Positions 32,273 through 41,487 of a stretch of 64,000 bases of DNA are shown piece by piece; position 1 is the stretch's first letter, and each line of letters starts with the position of its first letter. Source of the DNA: Agromyces marinus (lineage in GTDB: Bacteria > Actinomycetota > Actinomycetes > Actinomycetales > Microbacteriaceae). The notes under the pieces were generated by a model. That model was not told where the DNA came from, did no database searches, and was given only the letters and a program-made list of their open reading frames with translations. Position numbers and translations under genes: made by a program. The stretch covers positions 124,001 to 188,000 of the forward strand of contig NZ_CP087879.1 in NCBI RefSeq assembly GCF_021442325.1, read 5' to 3'.

Positions 32273-33837
32273 GCGAGCACAGCGGGTCGGTCGGCACGCC
32301 CGACGGGTCGCCCGATGCCGTGTCGGAGGCGCTCGAGGTCGAGCGTCGGACGACCGACGTCGTGGTCGTCGGCGGCGGAGCCGCTGGCCTCGTCGCGGCG
32401 CTCGAGTGCGCACGCCTGGGCCTCGGTGTCGTCGTGCTCGAACAGGGTGATCGCACCGGCGGCTGCGTGGGGCGCATCGAGCTCGACGGCCTGACGCTCG
32501 ACTCGGGGGCCGAATCGTTCGCGACCCGGAACGGTTCGGTCGCGGCGCTCGTCGAACGACTCGGGCTCTCGGACGAGGTCGTGCCGCCGAACCCGGCCGG
32601 CGCGTGGCTCGTGTGGGGCGACCGCGGCTCGCGCCGCGCCGCGCCGCTCCCGCGGACGGGCGTGCTCGGCATCCCCGCGAACCCGCTCGGCGAGGACGTC
32701 CGCGCCATCATCGGGTGGCGCGGTGCGTGGCGCGCCTGGCGCGACCGGATCACGCCCATCCTGAAGATCGGCCGCGCCGAGCGCCTCGGGCCGCTCGTGC
32801 GCCAGCGCATGGGCGACGCGGTCCTCGACCGGCTCGTCACGCCCATCTCGGCGGGGGTGTACTCGACCGATCCCGAGGATCTGGACATCGACGTCGTCGC
32901 ACCGGGGCTCAACGAGGCGATGACCCGTGCCGGCTCGCTCTCGGGCGGTGTCGCCCAGCTCGTCTCGGAGCGTCGTGCGGGAAGCGCGGTCCTGGGACTG
33001 CGCGGTGGCATGCACACGCTCGTCGACGCGCTGCTCGCGGAGCTCGCGCGGTTCGGCGTCGAGGTGATGACGGGCGTGCGGGCCACCGCGCTGGAACCGG
33101 TGGCGCCCAGGGCTGCGGACGCGCACGTCGTCGAGCGTGCCTGGCACGTCGACGGGGAGCGGATACCGGAGGCGGACGCCGAAGCAGGCGGCGCGCCCCG
33201 GCCCGTCGCGGTCGACGCGCGCTTCGCGATCCTCGCGACCCCGGCGCACGTGTCGCGGCACCTGCTCGAGGGCGTCGCCCCGGAGGACGTGCTGGCCGAG
33301 GAATGGCCGGCTGCGGCATCCGTCGAACTCGTGACGCTCGTCCTCGACGCGCCCGGACTCGACGCCTTCCCGCGGGGCACGGGCGTGCTCGTCGCGCCCG
33401 GCACGCCCGGGGTCGACGCGAAGGCGCTCACGCACTCCAGCGCCAAGTGGCCGTGGCTCGCCGACGCCGCGCCCGGCCGTCACGTCGTGCGCCTGTCGTA
33501 CGGTCGCGCAGGAGGCGTGAACCCGCTCCACGACCTCGACGACGACGCGGTGACCGCGCTCGCCCTGCGCGACGCCTCGGCGCTGCTCGGCGTCGAGCTC
33601 GACCGGAGCCGCCTGCGCGCATCCGGGCGCTCGGCATGGCGCGACGCGCTGTCGCAGGCGACCGTCGGCCAGCGCGACCGGGTCGGGCGGCTCGAGCGCG
33701 CGATCGAGGAGCGCGACGGCCTCGAACTCGCGGGATCGTGGGTCGCCGGCACGGGCCTCGCGTCGGTCGTGCCGCATGCCATCGACTCCGCCGACCGGAT
33801 CCGCCGCCTCGCGCTGCGGATCGCCGAGGAAGCATAG
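32269..33837 (+). CDS. hemY: Coproporphyrinogen III / protoporphyrinogen oxidase
   Basis: A 522-residue FAD oxidase of the HemY/CgoX family, which in actinobacteria oxidises coproporphyrinogen III to coproporphyrin III. The FAD fold VVVVGGGAAGL is at residues 31-41, followed by the acidic end of strand 2 (VVLEQGDRTGG); ATPAHVSRHLL and the C-terminal WVAGTGLASVV FAD motif are present. Two inserts (residues about 283-305) are Ala/Glu-rich. Translationally coupled to hemE. Confidence 0.9.
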   Translation: MSEHSGSVGTPDGSPDAVSEALEVERRTTDVVVVGGGAAGLVAALECARLGLGVVVLEQGDRTGGCVGRIELDGLTLDSGAESFATRNGSVAALVERLGLSDEVVPPNPAGAWLVWGDRGSRRAAPLPRTGVLGIPANPLGEDVRAIIGWRGAWRAWRDRITPILKIGRAERLGPLVRQRMGDAVLDRLVTPISAGVYSTDPEDLDIDVVAPGLNEAMTRAGSLSGGVAQLVSERRAGSAVLGLRGGMHTLVDALLAELARFGVEVMTGVRATALEPVAPRAADAHVVERAWHVDGERIPEADAEAGGAPRPVAVDARFAILATPAHVSRHLLEGVAPEDVLAEEWPAAASVELVTLVLDAPGLDAFPRGTGVLVAPGTPGVDAKALTHSSAKWPWLADAAPGRHVVRLSYGRAGGVNPLHDLDDDAVTALALRDASALLGVELDRSRLRASGRSAWRDALSQATVGQRDRVGRLERAIEERDGLELAGSWVAGTGLASVVPHAIDSADRIRRLALRIAEEA

Positions 33838-33953
33838 CCGGAACGGCATACGATGCACGGCCACGCCCGGCAACCCCCTTGCGCCGTGGGAGCCGGGGTC
33901 TACGCTGGAGTGACGCTGTCGCAACTTCAACCGCAGCGGGGGATGGGGTGCAC

Positions 33954-34478
33954 ATGAAGGGCAAGATCCTCTTCGTCGTCGGTCTCGGCGTCGGGTACGT
34001 GCTCGGAACGCGGGCCGGGCGGGAACGCTACGAGCAGATCCGCAAGGCCGCCGAGGGCGTCTGGAACCAGCCGACGGTGCAAGACGGGGTCGAGACCGTG
34101 AAGGTCTTCGCGATGTCCCGCGTCGGCGACGCGAGCGACGCCGTGCTCGATGCCGCCAAGAAGCTCGTCCGGCAGATGTCGGGCGGCGAGGGGTCCGGGG
34201 CGGATGCCGGAGCCTCGCGATCCACGTCCGGGTCGGGATCCGGCTCGAAGTCCGGATCGAGCACCGGCTCGACCTCGAAGTCGACCGCGAAGTCGACCGG
34301 GTCGAAGTCGGGCGGCACGAAGTCGGCGACGTCGCGCTCGGGTTCGTCCGGTTCGTCCGGTTCGTCCGGGTCGTCCGGGTCGTCCGGTCGCAAGTCCGGC
34401 TCCACCGGCTCGAAGTCCACCGGCTCGAAGTCCGCCGAGTCGTCGTCCTCCGAGTCGTCGAACTCGTCCTCGTCCTGA
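33954..34478 (+). CDS. YtxH-like membrane protein with Ser/Gly/Lys repeat tail
   Basis: A 174-residue protein: a YtxH-type N-terminus (KGKILFVVGLGVGYVLGTRAGRERY, one membrane helix followed by the GTRAGRERYE motif), a helical region to about residue 80, then a low-complexity Ser/Gly/Thr/Lys tail ending in a poly-Ser/Glu stretch. The tail is encoded by short tandem DNA repeats (34338-34390). It lies 116 bp after hemY and starts a run of three small membrane proteins. The GGGGG stretch upstream supports this ATG. Confidence 0.72.
   Translation: MKGKILFVVGLGVGYVLGTRAGRERYEQIRKAAEGVWNQPTVQDGVETVKVFAMSRVGDASDAVLDAAKKLVRQMSGGEGSGADAGASRSTSGSGSGSKSGSSTGSTSKSTAKSTGSKSGGTKSATSRSGSSGSSGSSGSSGSSGRKSGSTGSKSTGSKSAESSSSESSNSSSS
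34338..34390 (+). repeat. 9-bp tandem repeats coding Ser-Gly-Ser
   Basis: About five copies of a GGTTCGTCC/GGGTCGTCC unit in frame within the YtxH-like gene. A unit is 9 bp, so gain or loss changes tail length without breaking the frame. Confidence 0.7.
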
Positions 34479-34503
34479 CCGACCTCTCGGAGGTGATCCC
34501 CCG

Positions 34504-34911
34504 ATGACCGCACCATCCAACGACGAACGCTCGCTGTTCACGCTGCTCGGCGAGCTGCCCGACCAGATCTCCACGCTCGTCAAGGCCGAGATCGACCAGG
34601 TCAAGGCAGAGCTCAGCTACAAGGCGAAGCACTTCGGAATCGGCAGCGGCCTCGTCGTCGCCGCCGCATTCGTCGGGATCTTCCTGCTCGGCACGCTCAT
34701 CACCACCGCGATCCTGGCGCTCGCGCTGGTGATGCCCGCCTGGGCTGCCGCGCTGACCGTCTCCGGCATCCTGCTGCTCATCATCGCGATCCTCGTCGGC
34801 ATCGCACTCGTCAACTTCCGCCGGGGCAGCGAACCGCTCGAATCGATCGAGAGCGTGCGCAAGGACATCGACGCGATCACGGGAAGGGGCGAGTATGGCG
34901 GCCGCAACTGA
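34504..34911 (+). CDS. Phage holin family (actinobacterial holin-X) membrane protein
   Basis: A 135-residue protein of the holin-X/YqjD-neighbour group: an amphipathic N-terminal helix (LLGELPDQISTLVKAEIDQVK) followed by two membrane helices (about 48-72 and 77-102). Despite the family name it is a normal chromosomal gene; no phage genes are near. GGAGGTGATCC gives a near-perfect ribosome site. It overlaps the DUF3618 gene by 17 bp, and the two usually travel together. Confidence 0.8.
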   Translation: MTAPSNDERSLFTLLGELPDQISTLVKAEIDQVKAELSYKAKHFGIGSGLVVAAAFVGIFLLGTLITTAILALALVMPAWAAALTVSGILLLIIAILVGIALVNFRRGSEPLESIESVRKDIDAITGRGEYGGRN

Positions 34912-35188
34912 CGCCCGGCTCGACAAGGCCCAGCAGCGCAACCTCTCGCGCCTGCAGGCCCACGACAACACCAGGTTCGCGCGCGACCAGCTCGCCGGAA
35001 CGCTGAGCGCACTCGAAGAGAAGCTCAACGTGCCCAAGCGGGTGGCCAGGGCCAGCGGCCGGGCGAAGCGACGGATCCGGCGGTTCGCCGACGAGCAGCC
35101 GGGAGCGGCGATCGCGGTCGCCGTCGGCGTGATCGCCGCGGTCGGCGTCGGCGTCTGGCTCGTGGTGCGTGCGAACCTCGACGACTGA
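34895..35188 (+). CDS. DUF3618 protein
   Basis: A 97-residue protein with the DUF3618 core ARDQLAGTLSALEEKLNVP (about residues 29-47), a basic segment and one C-terminal membrane helix (about 67-90). Function unknown; the family commonly accompanies holin-X and YtxH-like proteins, as here, and may form an envelope-associated complex (inference). It overlaps genes at both ends. Confidence 0.8.
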   Translation: MAAATDARLDKAQQRNLSRLQAHDNTRFARDQLAGTLSALEEKLNVPKRVARASGRAKRRIRRFADEQPGAAIAVAVGVIAAVGVGVWLVVRANLDD

Positions 35189-35852
35189 ACCGGACCGGGG
35201 CGCCGCAGCGGCGGCGACCGCGGTCGAACGCGTCGCCGGCGACCTCCGAGACGAGATCCTCTCCGGCGCGCTCGCGCCCGGAACCCCGCTCCGCGAGGAA
35301 TCGGTCGCGGCCCGGCACGGCGTGTCGCGGCACACGATCCGGGCCGCGTTCCAGCGGCTCGTGAACGAGCGGCTCGCAACCGCGGAGCCCTACCGGGGCG
35401 TGCGGGTCACCGAGTTCGACGAGGCGCAGATCACCGCGTTGCAGCAGCTGCGTGCCGCGCTCGAGATCGAGGCCGTCCGCATCGCCTTCGAGCGGTTCGG
35501 CGGCACCCTTCCCGAGCACGTGCTCGTCCCGGCACGGGCGGCCGCCGATGCCATGGAGACAGCCGCCGACGGCGGTCCCGGCGGGGCGACGGATGCCGCG
35601 TGGCGGGCCGTCGAACGTCACCACGCCGAGTTCCATGCGGCGCTCGTCGCGGCATCCGCGAGCCCCCGCATCATCGAGGCCCACACGGCCATCGGCGGCG
35701 AGCTCCTGCTGTTCGTCGCGCACATCAGGCGGCACTACACGGTCGCCGAACTCGTCGAGGAGCACCGCCGCCTGCTCGGCGACCTCCTCGCGCGCGGGCC
35801 CGAGGCCATGCGCGACCATCTCGAGAACTCCACCCGGCTGCTCGTCGACTGA
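35169..35852 (+). CDS. GntR-family (FCD-type) transcriptional regulator
   Basis: A 227-residue regulator: winged helix at about residues 17-85 (REESVAARHGVSRHTIRAAFQRLV) and a helical FCD effector domain with conserved metal-type His residues (RHHAEFHAAL, then HLENSTRLL). The GTG start overlaps the DUF3618 gene by 20 bp. A methyltransferase gene follows after 25 bp and may be co-regulated. Effector unknown. Confidence 0.83.
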   Translation: MRTSTTEPDRGAAAAATAVERVAGDLRDEILSGALAPGTPLREESVAARHGVSRHTIRAAFQRLVNERLATAEPYRGVRVTEFDEAQITALQQLRAALEIEAVRIAFERFGGTLPEHVLVPARAAADAMETAADGGPGGATDAAWRAVERHHAEFHAALVAASASPRIIEAHTAIGGELLLFVAHIRRHYTVAELVEEHRRLLGDLLARGPEAMRDHLENSTRLLVD

Positions 35853-35877
35853 GCCGTCGAACCAGGGAGGCGTCACC

Positions 35878-37011
35878 ATGTCCGCCACCGAACCCACCGA
35901 ACCCACCGAACGCGCAGAGCCCCCGGAATCCGCCGGATCCGCCGACCCGGTCGACGTGTTCGCCGATCGTGTCCTCGCGTCCGCACTCGGCGCCTTCGAG
36001 ACGCTCTCCATCCACCTCGGGGACCGGCTCGACTGGTACCGCACGCTCGCCGAGCGCGGCGCGCTCACATCCGCCGAGCTCGCCGAAACCGCGGGCACGG
36101 GCGAGCGGTACACCCGCGAGTGGCTCGAGCACCAGGCCGTGAGCGGGATCGTCGCGGTCGACGACGCGGATGCCGAGGCATCCGCTCGCAGGTACTCGCT
36201 GCCGCCGCCCCACGCCGAGGTCCTGACCGATGCCGACTCGCTCGCGTACCTCGCCCCGATCGCACGCATCGTCGCGAGCGCGGCGATGCAGGTCCCCGGG
36301 CTGCTCGCCGCTGCCCGCACGGGCGGCGGCGTCCCGTGGGCCTCGTTCGGGAAGGACATGCGCGACGCGCAGGGCGACGTGAACCGGCCGTGGTTCGAGC
36401 GGCGGCTGGGCGCGGCGCTCGCGTCGGTGCCCGACCTCGACGCGGTCCTGAGCCGACCCGGAGCGCGCTTCGTCGACGTCGGGTGCGGGCACGGGTGGTC
36501 CTCGATCGCGCTCGCGCGCGCCTATCCCGAGGCGACGGTCGTCGGCGTCGACGTCGACGGCCCGTCGATCGACGCGGCGCGAGCGCACGCCGACGAGGCC
36601 GAGCTCGCGGACCGTGCGAGCTTCCACCTCGGCGGGGGAGAGACGCTCGCCGAACCGGGCGCCTACGACGCCGGGTTCGTCTTCGAGGCGCTGCACGACA
36701 TGCCGAACCCGGTCGAGGTGCTCGAAGCGCTGCGTCACGCGGTCCGCGACGACGGCGTGGTCGTGATCATGGACGAGGCCGTGGCAGACCGGTTCGCACC
36801 CGACGGCGACGACCTCGAGCGCATCATGTACGGCTACAGCCTGCTCGTGTGCCTGCCCGACAGCCTGTCGACGCCCGGGTCGGCGGCGACCGGGACGGTC
36901 ATGCGGCCGGCCGTGCTCGACGGGTACGCCCGCCATGCGGGGTTCTCGGGTACCGAGGTGCTGCCGATCGAGGGGTTCGCGGCGTTCCGGTTCACGCGAC
37001 TGGTGCGCTGA
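35878..37011 (+). CDS. SAM-dependent class I methyltransferase
   Basis: A 377-residue methyltransferase: an N-terminal helical/winged-helix domain (about 26-125, LAERGALTSAELAETAG) like that of ubiquinone-type and small-molecule O-methyltransferases, and a Rossmann SAM domain with motif I VDVGCGHGWSS at 199-209 and VVGVDVDG following. GGGAGG precedes the ATG. It sits between a GntR gene and osmC-like gene, inside the heme cluster; a porphyrin substrate is possible but unsupported. Confidence 0.8.
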   Translation: MSATEPTEPTERAEPPESAGSADPVDVFADRVLASALGAFETLSIHLGDRLDWYRTLAERGALTSAELAETAGTGERYTREWLEHQAVSGIVAVDDADAEASARRYSLPPPHAEVLTDADSLAYLAPIARIVASAAMQVPGLLAAARTGGGVPWASFGKDMRDAQGDVNRPWFERRLGAALASVPDLDAVLSRPGARFVDVGCGHGWSSIALARAYPEATVVGVDVDGPSIDAARAHADEAELADRASFHLGGGETLAEPGAYDAGFVFEALHDMPNPVEVLEALRHAVRDDGVVVIMDEAVADRFAPDGDDLERIMYGYSLLVCLPDSLSTPGSAATGTVMRPAVLDGYARHAGFSGTEVLPIEGFAAFRFTRLVR

Positions 37012-37087
37012 CGCGGGCGCGGGCGACCGCGCGCCGAATGAGGTTGCCGCGGTGGCGCCAGGGCGGCGCCATCGGCATGATGGCGCC

Positions 37088-37594
37088 ATGGACCAGACCG
37101 AACTCCGTGCCCTGCAGGCCCCGCTCAAGGAGCGCTACCGAACCGATCCGGATGCCGCGATCGCGCCGGTCGCGGCGCGGGCGACGTTCGCCGAGCCCGG
37201 GATCACCGCGACAGTCGAGGGGTGGGACGGCCCGGTGCGCGCGGGGCTCCACCCCACGACCGGCGGCGACGGCGCCGACGCCTGTTCGGGAGACCTGCTG
37301 CTCCAGGCGCTCGCGGCGTGCGCTGGCGTCACGCTGCGCTCCGTCGCGACGGCGATGGGGGTCGACATCCGCTCGGCCGAGGTGCGTGCCGAGGGCGTGT
37401 TCGACGCCCGCGGAACACTCGGGATGAGCCGCGACGTGCCCGTCGGCCTGCTCGACGTCGTCGTCACCGCCGTCGTCGACACGGATGCCGACGACGCGAC
37501 CCTCGCGCGGCTCGCGTCGGGCACGGAGCGATTCTGCGTCGTCGGCCGATCGCTCGCGGAGGCGCCGGAGTTCGTGGTCGAGCGCGTTTTTTGA
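37088..37594 (+). CDS. OsmC/Ohr-family peroxiredoxin-like protein
   Basis: A 168-residue OsmC-fold protein. The two conserved redox cysteines are in LLQALAACAGVTL and TERFCVVGRS, typical of OsmC hydroperoxide reductases. CATGAT lies 6 nt before the ATG (37076-37081), a possible leaderless -10. Its stop lies 32 bp before hemQ. Protection against peroxides near heme synthesis would make sense (inference). Confidence 0.82.
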   Translation: MDQTELRALQAPLKERYRTDPDAAIAPVAARATFAEPGITATVEGWDGPVRAGLHPTTGGDGADACSGDLLLQALAACAGVTLRSVATAMGVDIRSAEVRAEGVFDARGTLGMSRDVPVGLLDVVVTAVVDTDADDATLARLASGTERFCVVGRSLAEAPEFVVERVF

Positions 37595-37625
37595 CCTTTC
37601 AGGTTGCGGGTGGAGGATAGAAGCC

Positions 37626-38363
37626 ATGTCAACCCCTGCTGCCGACGGGGCAGCCGACACGCGCCCGACCGAAACCGATTCGACCCCCGCACCCGAGGGG
37701 TACACGCTCTTCGCCGTGTTCCGCAGGGACCCGGAGCGGCCCGACGATCTCGACGGGCGCGACGTGCCCAGGTTCGTCGGCGAGCTTGACGGCGTGATCA
37801 ACGTGGTCGAAGACGAAGGGGTCGTCGTCCGCGGCATCTACGACGTCTCGGGCCTGCGCGCCGACGCCGACGTGATGGTCTGGCTGCACGGCCCGACCGC
37901 CGAGGGCCTGCAGTGGGCGCTGCGCGAACTGCGCCGTGCGCGGCTGTTCCGCGCGCTGCTGCCGACGTGGAACGCCATGGGCGTGCACCGCGACGCCGAG
38001 TTCAACAAGGCGCACGTGCCCGGCTTCCTCCGCGGCATCGAGCCGAAGCAGTGGCTCACGATCTACCCGTTCGTCCGAAGCTACGAGTGGTACCTGCTCG
38101 AGCCCGAGGAGCGCGGCCGCATGCTCGCCGAGCACGGCCGGAAGGGCGCCGCGTTCCGCGGCGTCGTCGCGAACACCGTCTCGGCGTTCGCGCTCGGCGA
38201 CTACGAGTGGCTGCTGCCCATGGAGGCCGACGAACTCACCGACCTCGTCGACATGATGCGCGACCTGCGCGCGACCGACGCGCGACGCCACGTGCGCGAC
38301 GAGCTGCCGTTCTACACCGGCCGCCGCATCACGACCGCCGAACTCGTGGAGGTGCTCCAGTAA
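37626..38363 (+). CDS. hemQ: Coproheme decarboxylase (chlorite dismutase-like)
   Basis: A 245-residue enzyme that converts Fe-coproporphyrin III to heme b in the coproporphyrin-dependent pathway. The segment YPFVRSYEWYLL (about 147-158) supplies the active-site tyrosine and EHGRKG (His170) the likely proximal heme ligand; ALGDYEWLLPMEAD is a family hallmark. GGAGG lies upstream of the ATG. Its TAA overlaps the hemH ATG by one base. Confidence 0.93.
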   Translation: MSTPAADGAADTRPTETDSTPAPEGYTLFAVFRRDPERPDDLDGRDVPRFVGELDGVINVVEDEGVVVRGIYDVSGLRADADVMVWLHGPTAEGLQWALRELRRARLFRALLPTWNAMGVHRDAEFNKAHVPGFLRGIEPKQWLTIYPFVRSYEWYLLEPEERGRMLAEHGRKGAAFRGVVANTVSAFALGDYEWLLPMEADELTDLVDMMRDLRATDARRHVRDELPFYTGRRITTAELVEVLQ

Positions 38364-39649
38364 TGGCCGCGACGAACCTCGGCGGCGCCGGAGCCGACTC
38401 GCCCGAGCGCTCGCGTGCCGCGCAGGGCGCGCACCCGCTGCGCGGAGTGAAGCCCGCGGCCGCGGCATCCGCTCACCTGGCGCCGGGCGCGGTCGTGCCG
38501 GGCGCGACCGAGGCAGCACAGGCCGGCCCCGAGCACGTCGAGACGCCCGTCGCGTACGACGCGATCCTGCTCGCCGGGTTCGGCGGGCCCGAGGGCCAGG
38601 ACGACGTGATCCCTTTCCTGCGCAACGTCACGCGCGGTCGCGGCATCCCCGACGAACGCCTCGAGGAGGTCGCGCACCACTACCGCCACTTCGGCGGCGT
38701 GAGCCCGATCAACGAGCACAACCGCGAGCTGAAGGCCGCGCTCGAGGCCGAACTCGCCGGCCGCGGCATCGACCTGCCGGTCGTGTGGGGAAACCGCAAC
38801 TGGGACCCGTACATGAACGATGCCCTGCGGGAGGCCCACGGGAAGGGCTACACGAAGCTCATCGCGATCGCGACGAGTGCGTACTCGTCGTTCTCGAGCT
38901 GCCGGCAGTACCGCGAGGACTTCGCCGACGCACTGGAAGACACCGGCCTGTCCGGTGTCGTGCAGATCGACAAGGTGCGCCAGTTCTTCGACCACCCCGG
39001 CTTCGTCGCCCCGTTCGTCGAAGGTGTGCGCGAGGGCATCGCGAAGCTCGAGGCCGAGCACCCCGGCCTGGCCCGGTCGACCGAGGTCGAGGTGCTGTTC
39101 GCGACGCACTCCATCCCGACGACGGATGCCGAGAAGTCCGGGCCTGCGGAACGCGGGTTCGGCGAAGGGGGCGCGTACGCCGCCCAGCACCTCGCCGTCG
39201 CCGAGGTCGTCATGCGCGAAGCCGGCGCAGCCGACGTTCCGTGGCAGCTCGTCTACCAGTCGCGCTCCGGCCCTCCGTCGCAGCCCTGGCTCGAACCCGA
39301 CATCAACGACGCCATCGCCGAACTGCCCGCCGCAGGCCGCAAGGCGATCGTCATCGTGCCGCTCGGGTTCGTGAGCGACCACATGGAGGTCATGTGGGAC
39401 CTCGACGAGGAGGCGATGGAGACCGCGGAGGAGCACGGACTCGCCGCGGTGCGGGTGCCGACCCCCGGCATCCACCCGGCGTACGTGGCCGGCCTCGTCG
39501 ACCTCGTGCTCGAACGCGTGAACGGCACCCCGTCCGCGGAGCGACCCCACGTCACCGACCTCGGCCCGTGGTACGACGTCTGCCGCCCGGGCTGCTGCGA
39601 GAACGTTCGAGCCGGATTCAAGCCGGCACTGGCGGGGATCGCACCGTGA
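38363..39649 (+). CDS. hemH: Coproporphyrin ferrochelatase with [2Fe-2S]-type cysteines
   Basis: A 428-residue ferrochelatase that inserts Fe2+ into coproporphyrin III. The core begins at YDAILLAGFGGPEG near residue 65; IATSAYSSFSSCRQY and FATHSIP (catalytic His) are conserved. A cysteine in SSFSSC and the C-terminal cluster CRPGCC fit the [2Fe-2S] cluster of actinobacterial enzymes. The Ala-rich N-terminal extension of about 60 residues is unusual and may mark a later true start. GGAGGTGCTCC precedes the ATG, which overlaps the hemQ stop. Confidence 0.92.
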   Translation: MAATNLGGAGADSPERSRAAQGAHPLRGVKPAAAASAHLAPGAVVPGATEAAQAGPEHVETPVAYDAILLAGFGGPEGQDDVIPFLRNVTRGRGIPDERLEEVAHHYRHFGGVSPINEHNRELKAALEAELAGRGIDLPVVWGNRNWDPYMNDALREAHGKGYTKLIAIATSAYSSFSSCRQYREDFADALEDTGLSGVVQIDKVRQFFDHPGFVAPFVEGVREGIAKLEAEHPGLARSTEVEVLFATHSIPTTDAEKSGPAERGFGEGGAYAAQHLAVAEVVMREAGAADVPWQLVYQSRSGPPSQPWLEPDINDAIAELPAAGRKAIVIVPLGFVSDHMEVMWDLDEEAMETAEEHGLAAVRVPTPGIHPAYVAGLVDLVLERVNGTPSAERPHVTDLGPWYDVCRPGCCENVRAGFKPALAGIAP

Positions 39650-40620
39650 GCCCGGCACGCGAGGTCATCCGCGTCGGCACCCGGGGGAGCGCGCTCGCGC
39701 TCGCGCAGACGAAGCAGATCGCGGAGCGGCTCGGGAAGGCCGCCGACGCCGAGATCGAGATCGTCTCCGTCACCACCCACGGCGACACCTCGCGTGCCTC
39801 GCTCCAGGAGATCGGCGGAACCGGCGTGTTCGCGGTCGCGCTCCGCGAAGCGCTCGTCGCGGGCGAGTGCGACGTGATCGTGCACTCCCTGAAGGACCTG
39901 CCGACCGCCGAGCACCCCGACCTGCGCCTCGCGGCCGTGCCCAAGCGCGCCGACGCGCGCGACGCGCTGTGCGCGCGCGACGGGCTCACGCTCGCCGAAC
40001 TTCCCGAGGGTGCGCGCGTCGGCACGGGCTCCCCGCGTCGGATCGCGCAGCTCGGCGCCGCACGGCCCGACGTGGTCGCGGTCGACATCCGCGGCAACAT
40101 CGACACCCGCCTCGGCTTCGTCGGGCATGAAGATCCGGAACGACGCCTCGACGCGGTGCTCCTCGCGTGCGCTGGGCTCGGCCGGCTCGGCCGGGAGGCA
40201 TCCGTCACCGAGCGCTTCGCGCTCTCGGGCTGGCCGACCGCACCCGGTCAGGGCGCGCTCGCACTCGAGGTCCGAGACGAGCGCGGCTCGCGGGCACTCG
40301 AACGCGGCCTCGCCGCAGTCGAGCACGTCACCACGCGGGCCACGGTGCTCGCCGAACGCCTCGTGCTCGCCGACCTCGAAGCCGGATGCGCCGCCCCCAT
40401 CGGGGCGACCGCGTTCCTCGAGGACGAACTTCTGTTCCTGACGGCAACCGTGTACAGTGCCGACGGTACGCGGCAGCTGACCAGCTCGCACGCCGCGACA
40501 CCCGAGAGCCGCTCGGCCGCCGACCTGGCGGATGCGGCACGCGACGTCGCAGGCCGCGTCGTCGCGGAACTCCTCGGCAACGGAGCCGCCGACCTCGCCC
40601 CTGCCCTGGAGTCGCCGTGA
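39646..40620 (+). CDS. hemC: Hydroxymethylbilane synthase (porphobilinogen deaminase)
   Basis: A 324-residue enzyme that condenses four porphobilinogens. RVGTRGSALALAQT opens the protein, VHSLKDLP and GTGSPRRIAQL are conserved, and Cys248 in LEAGCAAPIG carries the dipyrromethane cofactor. The GTG overlaps the hemH stop (GTGA). Confidence 0.95.
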   Translation: MSPAREVIRVGTRGSALALAQTKQIAERLGKAADAEIEIVSVTTHGDTSRASLQEIGGTGVFAVALREALVAGECDVIVHSLKDLPTAEHPDLRLAAVPKRADARDALCARDGLTLAELPEGARVGTGSPRRIAQLGAARPDVVAVDIRGNIDTRLGFVGHEDPERRLDAVLLACAGLGRLGREASVTERFALSGWPTAPGQGALALEVRDERGSRALERGLAAVEHVTTRATVLAERLVLADLEAGCAAPIGATAFLEDELLFLTATVYSADGTRQLTSSHAATPESRSAADLADAARDVAGRVVAELLGNGAADLAPALESP

Positions 40621-41432
40621 CCGAATTCGAACCGATGACCGGCGCGATCAACCTGCCCGGAGCCGACGGCTCGAAGCCGCTCGCCGGCTGGCGCGTGATC
40701 GTTCCCCGCGGCGGACCGTGGGGTGACTCGGTCTCGGCGTCGCTGCGGGCCCGCGGGGCATCCCCGATCATCGCCCCGATGATCAACTTCGCGCCCACCG
40801 ACGACCAGCCCGCCCTCGAGTCGGCGCTCGCCAAGCTCGCCGCGGGCGGGTTCGACTGGCTGACGGTGACGAGTGCGACCACGGTCGATGTCCTCGCGTC
40901 CTACGGCGTCGCGATCCCGGATTCGACGAAGGTCGCCGCGGTGGGGGAGACCACCGCGGCCGCCCTCGTCGCGGCCGGGTACCGCGCCGACATCGTCCCG
41001 AGCGAGGAGAACTCGGCCCGCGGACTGCTCGAGGAGTGGGAGGCCGCGACCGACGGCGTCGTGCCGCTGCGCGTGCTCGCGCTGCGCTCGGCGATCGCGA
41101 AGCAGGTGCTCTCGATCGGCCTCGCGCGCATCGGCCATCACGTCGAGGCCGTGGTTGCGTACCGCACGGTCGGCGTGCCCGTCGCGAAGAAGGTCGTCGA
41201 CGACGTGCGGGCGGGCAAGGCCGACGCGATCCTCGTGACCTCGGGCAGCGTCGCCGAGCAGGTGCAGAACCAGCTCGGGCCGATTCCCGAGCGGACCCTC
41301 GTCGCCGCGATCGGTCCGCAGACGAAGAAGGATGCCGCGGCCGTGGGCCTGCGTGTCGACGTGGTCGCGGCCGCGCGCACGTCCGAGTCGCTGATCGATT
41401 CGGTCGTGAACTCGGCGCTCGCGCGCGCCTGA
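40617..41432 (+). CDS. hemD: Uroporphyrinogen-III synthase
   Basis: A 271-residue enzyme that cyclises hydroxymethylbilane with D-ring inversion. HemD sequences diverge widely; here the two-lobe pattern is seen in LAGWRVIVPRGG, WLTVTSATTVDVL, VAAVGETTAAAL and ILVTSGSVAEQV. The assignment rests on these and on position after hemC, with GTGA overlap. A hairpin at 41437-41456 follows. Confidence 0.9.
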   Translation: MTEFEPMTGAINLPGADGSKPLAGWRVIVPRGGPWGDSVSASLRARGASPIIAPMINFAPTDDQPALESALAKLAAGGFDWLTVTSATTVDVLASYGVAIPDSTKVAAVGETTAAALVAAGYRADIVPSEENSARGLLEEWEAATDGVVPLRVLALRSAIAKQVLSIGLARIGHHVEAVVAYRTVGVPVAKKVVDDVRAGKADAILVTSGSVAEQVQNQLGPIPERTLVAAIGPQTKKDAAAVGLRVDVVAAARTSESLIDSVVNSALARA

Positions 41433-41436
41433 CCCA

Positions 41437-41456
41437 CCCGCCCTCCTGCGGGCGGG
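41437..41456 (+). terminator. Terminator hairpin after hemD
   Basis: CCCGCCC and GGGCGGG pair perfectly around a 6-nt loop, starting 4 bp after the hemD stop. It separates the hemQ-hemD operon from the MATE gene. Confidence 0.65.
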
Positions 41457-41487
41457 CAGTCGTTGCGGTCATGGTCGAGTCGCGTGG

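Noticed and set aside
34338..34390. Regular short repeats as a CRISPR array
   Set aside because: The repeats are 9 bp, contiguous, lack spacers and encode Ser-Gly in frame.
34504..34911. Phage holin-family gene as a sign of a prophage
   Set aside because: No integrase, portal, terminase or tail genes are near; the family is a normal chromosomal component in actinobacteria and here sits inside the heme region.
37590..37625. TTGACC plus ATAGAA upstream of hemQ as a sigma-70-type promoter
   Set aside because: Spacing (about 19) and the -10 match are poor; readthrough from the osmC-like gene is equally likely.
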